Of a stretch of 64,000 nt of DNA, positions 1-8,615 are shown piece by piece. This stretch comes from Microbacterium oleivorans (lineage in GTDB: Bacteria > Actinomycetota > Actinomycetes > Actinomycetales > Microbacteriaceae), in NCBI RefSeq assembly GCF_013389665.1, contig NZ_CP058316.1:3100001-3164000 (forward strand). The letters run 5' to 3'. Numbering within the stretch: position 1 is the stretch's first letter; each line of letters opens with the position of its first letter. The notes below the pieces were generated by a model. That model had not been told where the DNA came from and made no database searches. It worked only from the letters and a program-made list of their open reading frames with translations. A program made the translations under genes and the position numbers.

Positions 1-1350
1 GAACGCGCGGGTGCGGCCGTGCAGGACGATGCCGTTGACGATGGCCGCCATGGCGTGCTCGCGGATACCGAAGTGCAGCACCCGCCCGTAGGGGTCCCCC
101 GACCACTCATGGGTCGACCACTCGGTCGGGATGAAGCTCGAGCCCGACTTGATAGTCGTGAGGTTCGACTCGGCGAGGTCGGCCGAGCCGCCCCACAGCT
201 CGGGCAACTGGTCGGCGAGAGCGTTGATGACCTGGCCGCTCGCGGCACGGGTCGACACGGACTTGCCCGACTCGAACGCCGGCACCGAGACGTCGTCGGG
301 CAGTTCGCCCGACTCGAGCCGGTCGAGCAGCGCCTTGCGCTCGGGATTGGCGCTCGCCCAGGCGTCGAAGGACTGCTGCCACTCGGCCCGCTCGGTCGCC
401 GCCCGCTCGGCGAGCGAGCGCGTGTGCGCGATCACGTCGTCGGCGACGTCGAAAGACGTCTCGGGGTCGAAGCCGAGCACCTTCTTCGTGGCGGCCAGCT
501 CGTCGGCTCCGAGGGCGGAGCCGTGGATCTTGCCTGTGTTCTGCTTCTCGGGCGCCGGCCAGCCGATGATCGTCTTGAGCACGATGAGCGACGGCTTCGC
601 CGTCTCGCCCTTCGCGGCCTCGATGGCCGCGTAGAGCGCGGGGACGTCCTCGACGTATTCGCCGGTGCTCTTCCAGTCGACCGTCTGCACGTGCCAGCCG
701 TACGCCTCGTAGCGGGCCGCGACGTCCTCGGTGAACGCCACGTTGGTGTCGTCCTCGATCGAGATCTGGTTCGCGTCGTAGATCGCGATGAGGTTGCCGA
801 GCTGCTGGTGTCCGGCGAGCGAACCGGCCTCGGCCGTGATGCCCTCCTGGATGTCGCCGTCGCTGGCGATCACGTAGACGAAGTGGTCGAACGGCGAGGT
901 CCCCGCGGGGGCCTCCGGATCGAACAGCCCGCGCTCGTAGCGCGCGGCGTAGGCGAATCCGACGGAGGTCGCCAGCCCCTGCCCCAGCGGACCGGTCGTG
1001 ATCTCGACGCCCTTGGTGTGGCCGTACTCGGGGTGGCCGGGGGTCAGCGAACCCCAGGTGCGCAGCGCCTTCAGGTCGTCGAGCTCGAGTCCGAAGCCGC
1101 CGAGGTAGAGCTGGACGTACTGCGTCAGCGAGGAGTGGCCCGCCGACAGGATGAAGCGGTCGCGCCCGAGCCAGTCGGTGTCGTTCGGGTCGTGGCGCAG
1201 TACCCGCTGGTAGAGCAGGTAGGCGGCGGGGGCGAGGCTCATCGCCGTCCCCGGGTGGCCGTTGCCCACCTTCTCCACCGCATCGGCGGCCAGGACGCGG
1301 GCGGTGTCCACCGCGCGCCGATCGATCTCATCCCAACGAAGTTCCGACAC
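1..1350 (-). CDS. tkt: Transketolase, N-terminal ~450 residues (truncated by window edge)
   Basis: Thiamine-diphosphate enzyme of the non-oxidative pentose phosphate pathway, moving two-carbon units between sugar phosphates in the cytosol. The visible part has the substrate-side GHPGTAMSLAP segment near residue 30, the HPEYGH and GPLGQG segments near residues 95-120, the cofactor signature SDGDIQEG near residue 160, and the start of the pyrimidine-binding domain (FGIREHAMAAI) at the edge. About a third of the usual 660-700 residues lies outside the window. The GTG at 1350 is preceded by a GAAAGG ribosome site at good spacing. It is divergent from ctaB, a common actinobacterial arrangement in which tkt is normally followed by transaldolase. 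Confidence 0.95.
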   Translation of the reverse strand, partial: MSELRWDEIDRRAVDTARVLAADAVEKVGNGHPGTAMSLAPAAYLLYQRVLRHDPNDTDWLGRDRFILSAGHSSLTQYVQLYLGGFGLELDDLKALRTWGSLTPGHPEYGHTKGVEITTGPLGQGLATSVGFAYAARYERGLFDPEAPAGTSPFDHFVYVIASDGDIQEGITAEAGSLAGHQQLGNLIAIYDANQISIEDDTNVAFTEDVAARYEAYGWHVQTVDWKSTGEYVEDVPALYAAIEAAKGETAKPSLIVLKTIIGWPAPEKQNTGKIHGSALGADELAATKKVLGFDPETSFDVADDVIAHTRSLAERAATERAEWQQSFDAWASANPERKALLDRLESGELPDDVSVPAFESGKSVSTRAASGQVINALADQLPELWGGSADLAESNLTTIKSGSSFIPTEWSTHEWSGDPYGRVLHFGIREHAMAAIVNGIVLHGRTRAF

Positions 1351-1598
1351 TCGGTCGCCTTTCTCGAGAGGCAGCGCCCGCGCATGCCGCTCCACAGTCA
1401 GGAAGGGAGGGTGTCGGCGCCGGCGCGCATATGGCTTCAGCATAGCGAGCACGCCGCATCGCCGGGCCGCGCGCGTCCCCGTGTGACGCCTGTGGTACGG
1501 GACGTCGTCGGCCGCGGACGACGAGCCGGCCAGCCGGAGGGGCGCCGCGCCCGATGCCATAGACTGGACGGGTTCACAGCGGTGAGATGCGGGGAGCG

Positions 1599-2531
1599 AT
1601 GGACATCACGACGACTGCCGGTTCGGCCTCCGTCGACACCTCCGGCGCCATGTCGCTCGGTGCGAAGGTGCGCGCCTACGTGGCCCTCACCAAACCGCGT
1701 GTCCTCGAGCTGCTGCTGGTCACCACCGTCCCGGTGATGATCCTGGCCGCGGGCGGACTTCCCGATCTCTGGCTGGTCCTCGCGACCGTCGTTGGCGGCG
1801 CGATGAGCGCCGGCTCGGCCGCCGCCTTCAACATGTACCTCGATCGCGACATCGACGCGCACATGAAGCGCACCGAGAACCGCCCCATCGTGACCGGCGA
1901 GGTCTCGGAGCGCGGTGCGCTCGTGTTCGCGTGGACGCTCGCGGTGGCCTCCACCGTCTGGCTGGCCGTGACGACCAACTGGGTCGCGGCATCCCTCAGC
2001 GTCACCGCCATCTTCTTCTACGTGGTCGTCTACACGATGATCCTCAAGCGCCGCACCGAGCAGAACATCGTCTGGGGCGGCATCGCCGGTTGCTTCCCGG
2101 TCGTCATCGGCTGGTCGGCCGTGACGGGGTCGCTCTCCTGGGCATCGCTCATCCTCTTCGTCCTTGTGTTCCTCTGGACGCCGCCGCACTACTGGCCGCT
2201 GTCGATGAAGTACAAGAACGACTACGACGAGGTGGACGTGCCGATGCTCGGCGCGACCCGCAACGGCGCTCAGGTGGGTCTCCAGGTCATCCTCTACGCG
2301 TGGGCCACCGTCGCCTGCTCGCTGCTTCTCATCCCGGTCGCCTCGATGGGGCTGTCCTACACGGTGTCGTCCGTCGTCTTCGGCGGCTGGTTCCTGTACG
2401 AGTCGCATCGCCTGTACAACCGCTCGGTGCGCGGTGAGAAGGCGAGCCCCATGCGGGTGTTCCACGCGTCCATCACCTACCTCACGCTCGTCTTCCTCGC
2501 GATCGCGGTCGATCCGCTCCTGCCGTTCTGA
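1599..2531 (+). CDS. ctaB: Protohaem IX farnesyltransferase (haem O synthase)
   Basis: Integral-membrane UbiA-family prenyltransferase that attaches a farnesyl chain to haem b to give haem O, the precursor of the haem A used by cytochrome oxidase. The polyprenyl-diphosphate binding motif [15 protein letters not shown] with its paired Asp residues lies near residue 80, and about nine hydrophobic helices follow. An in-frame ATG at 1587 is possible. The ATG at 1599 was preferred because a GGGGAG sits just upstream, although its spacing is short. A TAGACT hexamer at 1560-1565 is a plausible -10 element. Haem A synthase (ctaA) lies just beyond the next gene, so both steps of haem A formation are encoded here. 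Confidence 0.93.
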   Translation: MDITTTAGSASVDTSGAMSLGAKVRAYVALTKPRVLELLLVTTVPVMILAAGGLPDLWLVLATVVGGAMSAGSAAAFNMYLDRDIDAHMKRTENRPIVTGEVSERGALVFAWTLAVASTVWLAVTTNWVAASLSVTAIFFYVVVYTMILKRRTEQNIVWGGIAGCFPVVIGWSAVTGSLSWASLILFVLVFLWTPPHYWPLSMKYKNDYDEVDVPMLGATRNGAQVGLQVILYAWATVACSLLLIPVASMGLSYTVSSVVFGGWFLYESHRLYNRSVRGEKASPMRVFHASITYLTLVFLAIAVDPLLPF

Positions 2532-2685
2532 TCTCGGCGCGTCGAGCGGTGGGGGGCGAAGTCCCCAGGTTCGCAACCGCACTCGGCTCAGCACCGGCGG
2601 CGCGCGCAGCACCGGCCACCCAGGGGATCGGGCTGAAGGTGTCGGACGATGGGCGGTCGCCGGCGCACGATGGACCGCACGCTGA

Positions 2686-2730
2686 ACGGCCGCCTGCGGC
2701 ATCCCAGGAGAGGATGCCGCAGGCGGCCGT
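2686..2730. terminator. Bidirectional intrinsic terminator, 19-bp perfect stem
   Basis: Perfect 19-bp inverted repeat (2686-2704 and 2712-2730) around a 7-nt loop, placed between the convergent ctaB and the downstream minus-strand membrane protein. There is no long T-run, as is usual at high GC. Confidence 0.8.
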
Positions 2731-2747
2731 GCGAGGCGCGGCGCTGG

Positions 2748-3176
2748 TCAGCGCTGCGGGACGTCGGCCGGGGCCTCGGACGCCGGCGACTCCGCGCCCG
2801 ACGGGGTCGTGGTGGCCGACGTGTCGACCGCGGAGGTCTCGATCGGTGAACCGGGAACGGTCTCGGCGGCGACGTCGCTCTGCTCGACCGGAGCCGGGGA
2901 CTCGACGACCGGTCGCGGAACGAGGGCGCGAGCGGATGCGACAGCGAGCGCGAGAGCGAGGCCGATGACGCCGGCACCGACGAGGATGCCGCCGAAGACG
3001 CCCCACACCTGGCCGACGTAGACGTCGACGCCGGTCGCCGTGCCGTCGAGGATCGTGGTCTCCATGGTGCCGAGTTTGTCGACGAGGACGTAGGCGCCAC
3101 CGCCGATCGCCGCGGCCGACCCGACGATCAGGATCCAGAACGGCACGCTGCGGACGAGGCGGGGATGAACGGTCAT
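2748..3176 (-). CDS. Small two-helix membrane protein of unknown function
   Basis: 142-residue protein I do not recognise by family. Two hydrophobic segments are visible: residues about 7-30 (FWILIVGSAAAIGGGAYVLV) and about 52-78 (VWGVFGGILVGAGVIGLALA). A Pro/Ala/Ser/Thr-rich, probably disordered C-terminal tail follows. The ATG at 3176 has AAGGAG four bases upstream, which excludes the longer in-frame start at 3200. It lies downstream of ctaA on the same strand, about 80 nt away, so it may be cotranscribed with haem A synthase. A role in oxidase biogenesis is possible from position only. Confidence 0.7.
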   Translation of the reverse strand: MTVHPRLVRSVPFWILIVGSAAAIGGGAYVLVDKLGTMETTILDGTATGVDVYVGQVWGVFGGILVGAGVIGLALALAVASARALVPRPVVESPAPVEQSDVAAETVPGSPIETSAVDTSATTTPSGAESPASEAPADVPQR

Positions 3177-3255
3177 GGTGCTCCTTCGTGTCTCGGCCAC
3201 CGTCGGCGGCCTCGAACACTCTGCGGTCTCGACCTCGGCGGGGCCGATGCGGCGC

Positions 3256-4224
3256 CTATGAGGCGTCTGTGTGAGCGGCCTCCCGCTCGAGGGGCGCCGA
3301 GACGAGCGGAACCGGTGCCTTCAACGCCATGACCACCGCGACCATCGCCGCCACCAGCGTGACGGCCAGCACCATGTGGATGTTGACGAGGGCGATCGGC
3401 AGTCCCGTCCGGGCCTGCCAGAGGCCGACCGCGATCTGCACGAGCTCCACGCCGAGCAGCAGCGTCGTCCAGCGACGCAGCCCCGCGACGGTCGGCATCC
3501 GCAGGGCGCCCACGACGAGCACGAGCGTGAGGGCGAGCGTGACGTAGGCCGGCCAGCTGTGGACGTGCTGCCAGAAGATCGGGTCGAGTCCGTTGCGTGC
3601 CGCGGCCTCGTCTCCCGCGTGCGGCCCCGCGCCCGTGAGCAGGATGCCGACGACGACGGTGACGGTGACGGCGAGGGTCGTGAGGTGCGCGGCGATCGCA
3701 TACCCGAGCGGGACGGCGCGCACCCGGGGTCCCGGGGTCGCGTAGACCCGCACGAGGAAGACCGTGGCGACGGCGACGAGCGCGGCGGAGATCAGGTAGT
3801 GGAGCCCGACGATGCTCGGGTGCAGATGGAGCCACACCGTGATGCCGCCCACGACCGCCTGGACGATGATGCCGAGGCCGACGAGGAAGCTCAGCACCGG
3901 CAGCTCGCGGCGGATGCGGCGCAGCCGGACGACGGAGAGGAAGGCGAGGAGGGCGACGACGACCAGCACGCCGGTGAGGGTGCGGTTGCCGAACTCGATC
4001 AGCCCGTGGACGCCCATCTCGGGGGTCGGGACGAGAGAGTCCTCGGTGCAGTAGGGCCAGGTCTCGCAGCCCATCCCCGAGCCGGTGAGGCGCACGAGCC
4101 CGCCGGTGCCGACGATGCCGATATTGGTGATCACGAGGAGCCAGCCCATGACGCGGGTCCATCGGGTGATCGTGATCGGCATGATCGTCTCGATCAGTCC
4201 TGGGCGGATGCGTGCCTGGCTCAT
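3256..4224 (-). CDS. ctaA: Haem A synthase (COX15/CtaA family)
   Basis: Membrane oxygenase that converts haem O to haem A by oxidising a methyl group, the second step after CtaB. The 322-residue protein opens with a short cytoplasmic tail and a first helix (GWLLVITNIGIVGTGGLVRL), followed by the family-typical GSGMGCETWPYC segment and about eight helices. His residues in the EFGNR, HLHPSIVGLHYL and IHMVL contexts are candidates for haem ligation. The ATG at 4224 has a strong GGAGGAG site four bases upstream, so the longer reading frame to 4440 is rejected. It is divergent from the suf operon. Confidence 0.93.
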   Translation of the reverse strand: MSQARIRPGLIETIMPITITRWTRVMGWLLVITNIGIVGTGGLVRLTGSGMGCETWPYCTEDSLVPTPEMGVHGLIEFGNRTLTGVLVVVALLAFLSVVRLRRIRRELPVLSFLVGLGIIVQAVVGGITVWLHLHPSIVGLHYLISAALVAVATVFLVRVYATPGPRVRAVPLGYAIAAHLTTLAVTVTVVVGILLTGAGPHAGDEAAARNGLDPIFWQHVHSWPAYVTLALTLVLVVGALRMPTVAGLRRWTTLLLGVELVQIAVGLWQARTGLPIALVNIHMVLAVTLVAAMVAVVMALKAPVPLVSAPLEREAAHTDAS

Positions 4225-4295
4225 CGGACTCCTCCGGCGGCGCTCGATATGCGCCTCGTACGCTCTCGGCACGCCGCAGGTGGGGGCGTTGCCTG

Positions 4296-4301
4296 TAGAA
4301 T
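4296..4301 (+). promoter_or_regulatory. Possible -10 element upstream of suf operon
   Basis: TAGAAT in the 242-nt divergent ctaA-sufB spacer, about 165 nt before sufB, with no convincing -35. I see no SufR-like operator and no other gene in this spacer. Confidence 0.3.
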
Positions 4302-4466
4302 CGGCTGTGTTCGGGATGGCGGCGCGTGTGCACGTCGTCCCCCACAGTCTAGGCGCGGCATCTGCGCCCATCAGGCCCGCGAATCGGCATCCCGCCCACG
4401 TGACTCCCCTCGGAGTCGGGAATGCCGGGACGGATGACACCGTTGCGGTGCGAAGAGGAGGAAGTC

Positions 4467-5885
4467 ATGTCGGATGTACTCATCGACCGACCGGAACTCG
4501 AAGGCCTGGGGGTGTACGAGTTCGGCTGGCACGACACGGATGCCGCTGGCGCGGTCGCGCAGCGCGGCATCAACGAGGACGTGGTCCGCGGGATCTCCGC
4601 GCTCAAGAACGAGCCGGAATGGATGCTGAAGACGCGGCTCAAGGGCTATCAGCTCTTCGGTCGCAAGCCGATGCCGACCTGGGGGGCCGACCTCAGCGAC
4701 ATCGATTTCGACAACATCAAGTACTTCGTCCGCTCCACCGAGAAGCAGGCGCAGACGTGGGAGGACCTTCCCGCTGAGATCCGCGAGACCTACGAGCGAC
4801 TCGGCATCCCCGAGGCGGAGCGTCAGCGACTGGTCGCCGGCGTCGCCGCACAGTACGAGTCCGAGGTGGTGTACCACCAGATCCGCGAGGACCTGGAGCA
4901 GCAGGGCGTCATCTTCATGGACACCGACACGGCGCTGCGCGAGCACCCCGAGTTCTTCGAGGAGTACTTCGGCACCGTCATCCCCGCCGGCGACAACAAG
5001 TTCGCCGCGCTGAACACGGCCGTCTGGTCGGGCGGTTCGTTCGTGTACGTCCCCAAGGGCGTCCACGTGGAGATCCCGCTCCAGGCCTACTTCCGGATCA
5101 ACACCGAGAACATGGGCCAGTTCGAGCGGACGCTCATCATCGCCGACGAGGACAGCTACGTCCACTACATCGAGGGCTGCACCGCCCCGATCTACAAGAG
5201 CGACTCGCTGCACTCGGCCGTCGTCGAGATCATCGTGAAGAAGAACGCCCGCGTGCGCTACACGACGATCCAGAACTGGTCGAACAACGTCTACAACCTC
5301 GTGACCAAGCGCGCCGTCGCCCACGAGGGAGCGACCATGGAATGGGTCGACGGCAACATCGGCTCGAAGGTGACGATGAAGTACCCGTCGATCTACCTGA
5401 TGGGCGAGCACGCGAAGGGCGAGACCCTGTCGGTCGCCTTCGCCGGTCCCGGCCAGCACCAGGACGCCGGCGCGAAGATGATCCACATGGCGCCGTACAC
5501 CCAGTCGTCGATCGTCTCGAAGTCGATCGCCCGCGGCGGCGGCCGCGCCGGGTACCGCGGTGAGGTGCGGGTGGACGCCAACGCGCACCACTCCGCCAAC
5601 ACCGTGCGCTGCGACGCGTTGCTGGTCGACACGATCTCGCGATCCGACACCTACCCGGCGATCGACATCCGCGTCGACGACGTGCAGCTCGGTCACGAGG
5701 CGACGGTGTCGAAGGTCAGCGAGGAGCAGCTGTTCTACCTGATGAGCCGCGGCATGCCCGAGGACGAGGCGATGGCGATGATCGTGCGCGGCTTCATCGA
5801 GCCGATCGCCCGCGAGCTCCCCATGGAGTACGCCCTCGAACTCAACAAGCTCATCGAGATGGGCATGGAAGGATCCGTCGGCTGA
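4467..5885 (+). CDS. sufB: Fe-S cluster assembly scaffold SufB
   Basis: Core scaffold of the SUF machinery; with SufC and SufD it forms the complex on which nascent Fe-S clusters are built. At 472 residues it has the family length. The beta-helix core contains the conserved segments [44 protein letters not shown] and [13 protein letters not shown], and ends in the shared SufB/SufD motif [17 protein letters not shown]. The ATG at 4467 follows GAGGAGGAAG, so the frame upstream to 4422 is not used. It is the first gene of an operon in which no sufR regulator precedes it, unlike many actinobacterial suf operons. Confidence 0.97.
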   Translation: MSDVLIDRPELEGLGVYEFGWHDTDAAGAVAQRGINEDVVRGISALKNEPEWMLKTRLKGYQLFGRKPMPTWGADLSDIDFDNIKYFVRSTEKQAQTWEDLPAEIRETYERLGIPEAERQRLVAGVAAQYESEVVYHQIREDLEQQGVIFMDTDTALREHPEFFEEYFGTVIPAGDNKFAALNTAVWSGGSFVYVPKGVHVEIPLQAYFRINTENMGQFERTLIIADEDSYVHYIEGCTAPIYKSDSLHSAVVEIIVKKNARVRYTTIQNWSNNVYNLVTKRAVAHEGATMEWVDGNIGSKVTMKYPSIYLMGEHAKGETLSVAFAGPGQHQDAGAKMIHMAPYTQSSIVSKSIARGGGRAGYRGEVRVDANAHHSANTVRCDALLVDTISRSDTYPAIDIRVDDVQLGHEATVSKVSEEQLFYLMSRGMPEDEAMAMIVRGFIEPIARELPMEYALELNKLIEMGMEGSVG

Positions 5886-7069
5886 TGACGAGCGTTACCC
5901 AGGCCCCCGCCGTCGGCGAGAAGGGTCACATCGACCCTGCAGCGGCGTTCGTCCCGGTGCAGACCCGATCCGAACGACCGTCCTCGTTCGATCCGGCCGA
6001 TTTCGGTACTCCGACCGGTCGCGAGGTGAACTGGAAGCACACGCCCCTCGACCGCCTCGGTCCGCTGTTGATCGATGAGCCCGGACCCACCGGGGCGGTC
6101 TCGGTCGACGTCTCGGCTCCTGCCGAGGTGCAGCAGGCGCGGCTGCGCGTGGGCGAGGCCCCCCGCGGCGAGGTCTTCCGCCCGGAGGACCTGCCGAGCG
6201 CCATCGCCTGGGCGCAGGAGACCGAGGCCCCACTGCTGCGCATCCCCGCGGGCGTCGAGCTGGACGCCCCGGTCGTGGTGACCCTGCGCGGAACGGGCGG
6301 GCTCGCCCACGCGCACGTCGTCATCGAGGCGATGCCGAACGCGCGGGGCACCGTGATCCTGCGTCACGAGGGAACCGCGGCGCACGCGCAGAACGTCGAG
6401 ATCATCGCCCGCGACGGCTCGGCGCTCACCGTCGTGTCGCTGCAGCGGTGGGACGACGACGCCGTGCACGCCGCCGCGCACCAGGCGCGTGTCGATCGCG
6501 ACGCCACCCTGACGCACGTGGTGGTCAGCCTCGGCGGGGCGGTCGTCCGGGTGAACCCGTCGCTCGAGCTGGCCGGCTCCGGCGCACAGGGGCGTATGTA
6601 CGGCCTGTCGTTCGCCGACGCGGGCCAGCACCTCGAGAGCCAGGTCTACCTGCACCACAAGGGGCCGCACACCGTCGGTGACGTCCTGTACAAGGGGGCT
6701 CTCCAGGGTGCGAGCGCGCACAGCGTCTGGATCGGCGACGTGCTCATCGGCCCCGATGCTGTCGGAACCGACTCCTACGAGGCCAACCGCAACCTCGTGC
6801 TCACCGACGGCGCACGCGCCGATTCGATCCCGAACCTCGAGATCGAGACGGGCGACATCCAGGGTGCCGGCCACGCCAGCGCCACCGGCCGTTTCGACGA
6901 CCAGCAGCTGTTCTACCTGCAGGCCCGCGGCATCCCCGAGATCGAGGCCCGGCGCCTCGTCGTGCTCGGCTTCCTCGCCGAGATCGTCCAGAAGATGGGC
7001 GTCGACGAGCTGGCCGACGAGCTGCTCGCGGCGATCGAGGCGGAGCTCATCGCAGGGGTCGAGGCGTGA
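5885..7069 (+). CDS. sufD: Fe-S cluster assembly protein SufD
   Basis: Paralogue of SufB that completes the SufBC2D complex and is thought to help iron entry. It is 394 residues with a divergent N-terminus and the conserved core NWKHTPLDRLG, YLHHKGPHTVGD, IEIETGDIQGAGHAS-like region and C-terminal FDDQQLFYLQARGIPEIEAR. The start ATG overlaps the sufB stop codon by one base (TGATG), indicating translational coupling. Confidence 0.96.
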   Translation: MTSVTQAPAVGEKGHIDPAAAFVPVQTRSERPSSFDPADFGTPTGREVNWKHTPLDRLGPLLIDEPGPTGAVSVDVSAPAEVQQARLRVGEAPRGEVFRPEDLPSAIAWAQETEAPLLRIPAGVELDAPVVVTLRGTGGLAHAHVVIEAMPNARGTVILRHEGTAAHAQNVEIIARDGSALTVVSLQRWDDDAVHAAAHQARVDRDATLTHVVVSLGGAVVRVNPSLELAGSGAQGRMYGLSFADAGQHLESQVYLHHKGPHTVGDVLYKGALQGASAHSVWIGDVLIGPDAVGTDSYEANRNLVLTDGARADSIPNLEIETGDIQGAGHASATGRFDDQQLFYLQARGIPEIEARRLVVLGFLAEIVQKMGVDELADELLAAIEAELIAGVEA

Positions 7070-7395
7070 GCGCGCAGAAGGTCCTGAAGCTCAGCGAGCT
7101 CGAGCAGGACACGGCGGTGCGCGTGGTGATCGACAAGGTGCCGATGGCCGTCGTGCTCGACGCGAACGGCGAGGTCCACGCGATCGGCGACACCTGCACG
7201 CACGGCGACATCTCGCTGGCCGAGGGCTTCGTCGAGGGCGATTCGCTCGAATGCTGGGCCCACGGCTCGGCGTTCTCGCTGCGCACCGGCCAGCCCCTCA
7301 ATCTCCCGGCCTACGAGCCGGTGCCCGTTTACGAGGTCACGATCGACGGGGACGACATCCTCATCGACCCCGCCGTGACCCGCGATGTGAAGTGA
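7066..7395 (+). CDS. Rieske-type [2Fe-2S] ferredoxin subunit in suf operon
   Basis: 109-residue soluble Rieske ferredoxin of the non-haem oxygenase ferredoxin type. Ligands are seen as CTH near residue 43 and CWAH near residue 62, the C-x-H...C-x2-H pattern of a Rieske cluster. The GTG start overlaps the sufD stop by four bases, so it is cotranslated with the scaffold proteins. Such ferredoxins are often found inside actinobacterial suf operons. It could supply electrons for cluster assembly or be a client of it; the sequence does not decide. Confidence 0.9.
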   Translation: MSAQKVLKLSELEQDTAVRVVIDKVPMAVVLDANGEVHAIGDTCTHGDISLAEGFVEGDSLECWAHGSAFSLRTGQPLNLPAYEPVPVYEVTIDGDDILIDPAVTRDVK

Positions 7396-7410
7396 AGTAA
7401 GGAACCCGAC

Positions 7411-8181
7411 ATGTCTGTTCTCGAGATCCGCGACCTGCACGTGACGGTCGAGACCGAGGCGGGGGCGACCCCGATCCTCAATGGCGTCACGCTGACGGTG
7501 CGCAAGGGCGAGACCCACGCGATCATGGGCCCCAACGGCTCGGGCAAGTCGACGCTCGCGTACGCGATCGCCGGCCACCCCAAGTACACCGTGACCGGAG
7601 GCTCCATCACCCTCGACGGGCAGGACGTCCTCGAGATGGCCGTCGACGAGCGGGCGCGCGCCGGACTGTTCCTCGCGATGCAGTACCCGGTCGAGATCCC
7701 CGGTGTGACCGTCACCAACTTCCTGCGCACCGCGAAGACCGCCGTCGCCGGTGAGGCGCCGGCCATCCGCACCTGGACGAAGGACGTCAAGCAGGCGATG
7801 GCGAACCTGCGCATGGACGCGAAGTTCGCGCAGCGCAACGTCAACGAGGGCTTCTCGGGCGGCGAGAAGAAGCGTCACGAGATCCTGCAGCTCGAGCTGC
7901 TGAAGCCGAGCATCGCCGTGCTCGACGAGACCGATTCCGGTCTCGACGTCGACGCGCTGAAGATCGTCTCGGAGGGCGTCAACCGCGCGAAGGCCGAGAC
8001 GGATCTGGGTGTGCTCCTCATCACGCACTACACCCGCATCCTCCGCTACATCCAGCCGGAGTTCGTGCACGTCATGGTCAAGGGTCGGATCGTCGAAGAG
8101 GGTGGCCCGGAGCTCGCCGACCGCCTCGAGAACGAGGGCTACGACCGCTTCCTCGCGCCCGTCGACGGCGTCGAGGCATAG
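7411..8181 (+). CDS. sufC: Fe-S assembly ATPase SufC
   Basis: ABC-type soluble ATPase that drives conformational change in the SufBC2D complex. It has Walker A GPNGSGKST near residue 40, the SufC-specific signature FSGGEKKRHEILQ near residue 150, Walker B VLDETDSGLD near residue 175, and the switch His in LLITHYTRIL. The 256-residue length is normal. AAGGAA lies upstream of the ATG, 15 nt after the ferredoxin gene. The TAG stop codon forms part of a TAGGAT hexamer in front of sufT. Confidence 0.97.
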   Translation: MSVLEIRDLHVTVETEAGATPILNGVTLTVRKGETHAIMGPNGSGKSTLAYAIAGHPKYTVTGGSITLDGQDVLEMAVDERARAGLFLAMQYPVEIPGVTVTNFLRTAKTAVAGEAPAIRTWTKDVKQAMANLRMDAKFAQRNVNEGFSGGEKKRHEILQLELLKPSIAVLDETDSGLDVDALKIVSEGVNRAKAETDLGVLLITHYTRILRYIQPEFVHVMVKGRIVEEGGPELADRLENEGYDRFLAPVDGVEA

Positions 8182-8184
8182 GAT
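8179..8184 (+). promoter_or_regulatory. -10-like hexamer before sufT
   Basis: TAGGAT, overlapping the sufC stop codon, 7 nt before the sufT ATG. It fits a leaderless internal promoter (see findings), although sufT also lies within the operon. Confidence 0.35.
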
Positions 8185-8191
8185 CGACGCT

Positions 8192-8521
8192 ATGACGGCC
8201 ACCCTCAACCCGCAGAAGTACGACGAGGTCACCGAGGCACTCAAAGACGTGATGGACCCCGAGCTCGGGATCAACGTCGTCGACCTCGGCCTCATCTACG
8301 ATCTCGCCTGGGACGACGAGAACGACGCCCTCATCATTCACATGACGCTCACGTCGGCCGGGTGCCCGCTGACGGACGTGCTCGAGGAGCAGACCGCGCA
8401 GGCTCTGGACGAGGTCGTCGAGCGGTTCCGCATCAACTGGGTGTGGATGCCGCCGTGGGGCCCCGAGCGCATCACCGACGACGGCCGCGACATGATGCGG
8501 GCGCTCGGTTTCGCGATCTGA
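8192..8521 (+). CDS. sufT: SufT-type Fe-S assembly/maturation factor (MIP18/DUF59 family)
   Basis: 109-residue protein of the MIP18 family that helps deliver or mature Fe-S clusters. Family marks are DPELGINVVDLGLIYDL near residue 22 and LTSAGCPLTD near residue 57, whose Cys is the conserved functional residue. The ATG at 8192 is 10 nt after the sufC stop. Upstream in-frame codons overlap sufC and are rejected. It ends the suf operon and is followed at once by a strong terminator. No SufS desulfurase or SufU partner is present beside it. Confidence 0.9.
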   Translation: MTATLNPQKYDEVTEALKDVMDPELGINVVDLGLIYDLAWDDENDALIIHMTLTSAGCPLTDVLEEQTAQALDEVVERFRINWVWMPPWGPERITDDGRDMMRALGFAI

Positions 8522-8532
8522 CCACGACCGGT

Positions 8533-8560
8533 GATGCCCGGGCCTGCGGGCCCGGGCATC
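8533..8560 (+). terminator. Intrinsic terminator of the suf operon
   Basis: Perfect 12-bp stem (8533-8544 with 8549-8560) and a 4-nt TGCG loop, 11 nt after the sufT stop. Confidence 0.85.
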
Positions 8561-8603
8561 GTCATGCGGCGACACCTGACGGGCGGCCGCGACGGCCCGC
8601 GGC

Positions 8604-8609
8604 TAGGCT
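8604..8609 (+). promoter_or_regulatory. -10 element of the MalY/PatB gene (leaderless)
   Basis: TAGGCT ending 6 nt before the GTG start, predicting transcription from or near the start codon itself. Confidence 0.5.
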
Positions 8610-8615
8610 CGCCGG

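Noticed and set aside
19..1737. Plus-strand open frame opposite transketolase running into ctaB
   Set aside because: Transketolase motifs on the minus strand are unambiguous; this frame is repetitive Arg/Val/Asp-rich shadow.
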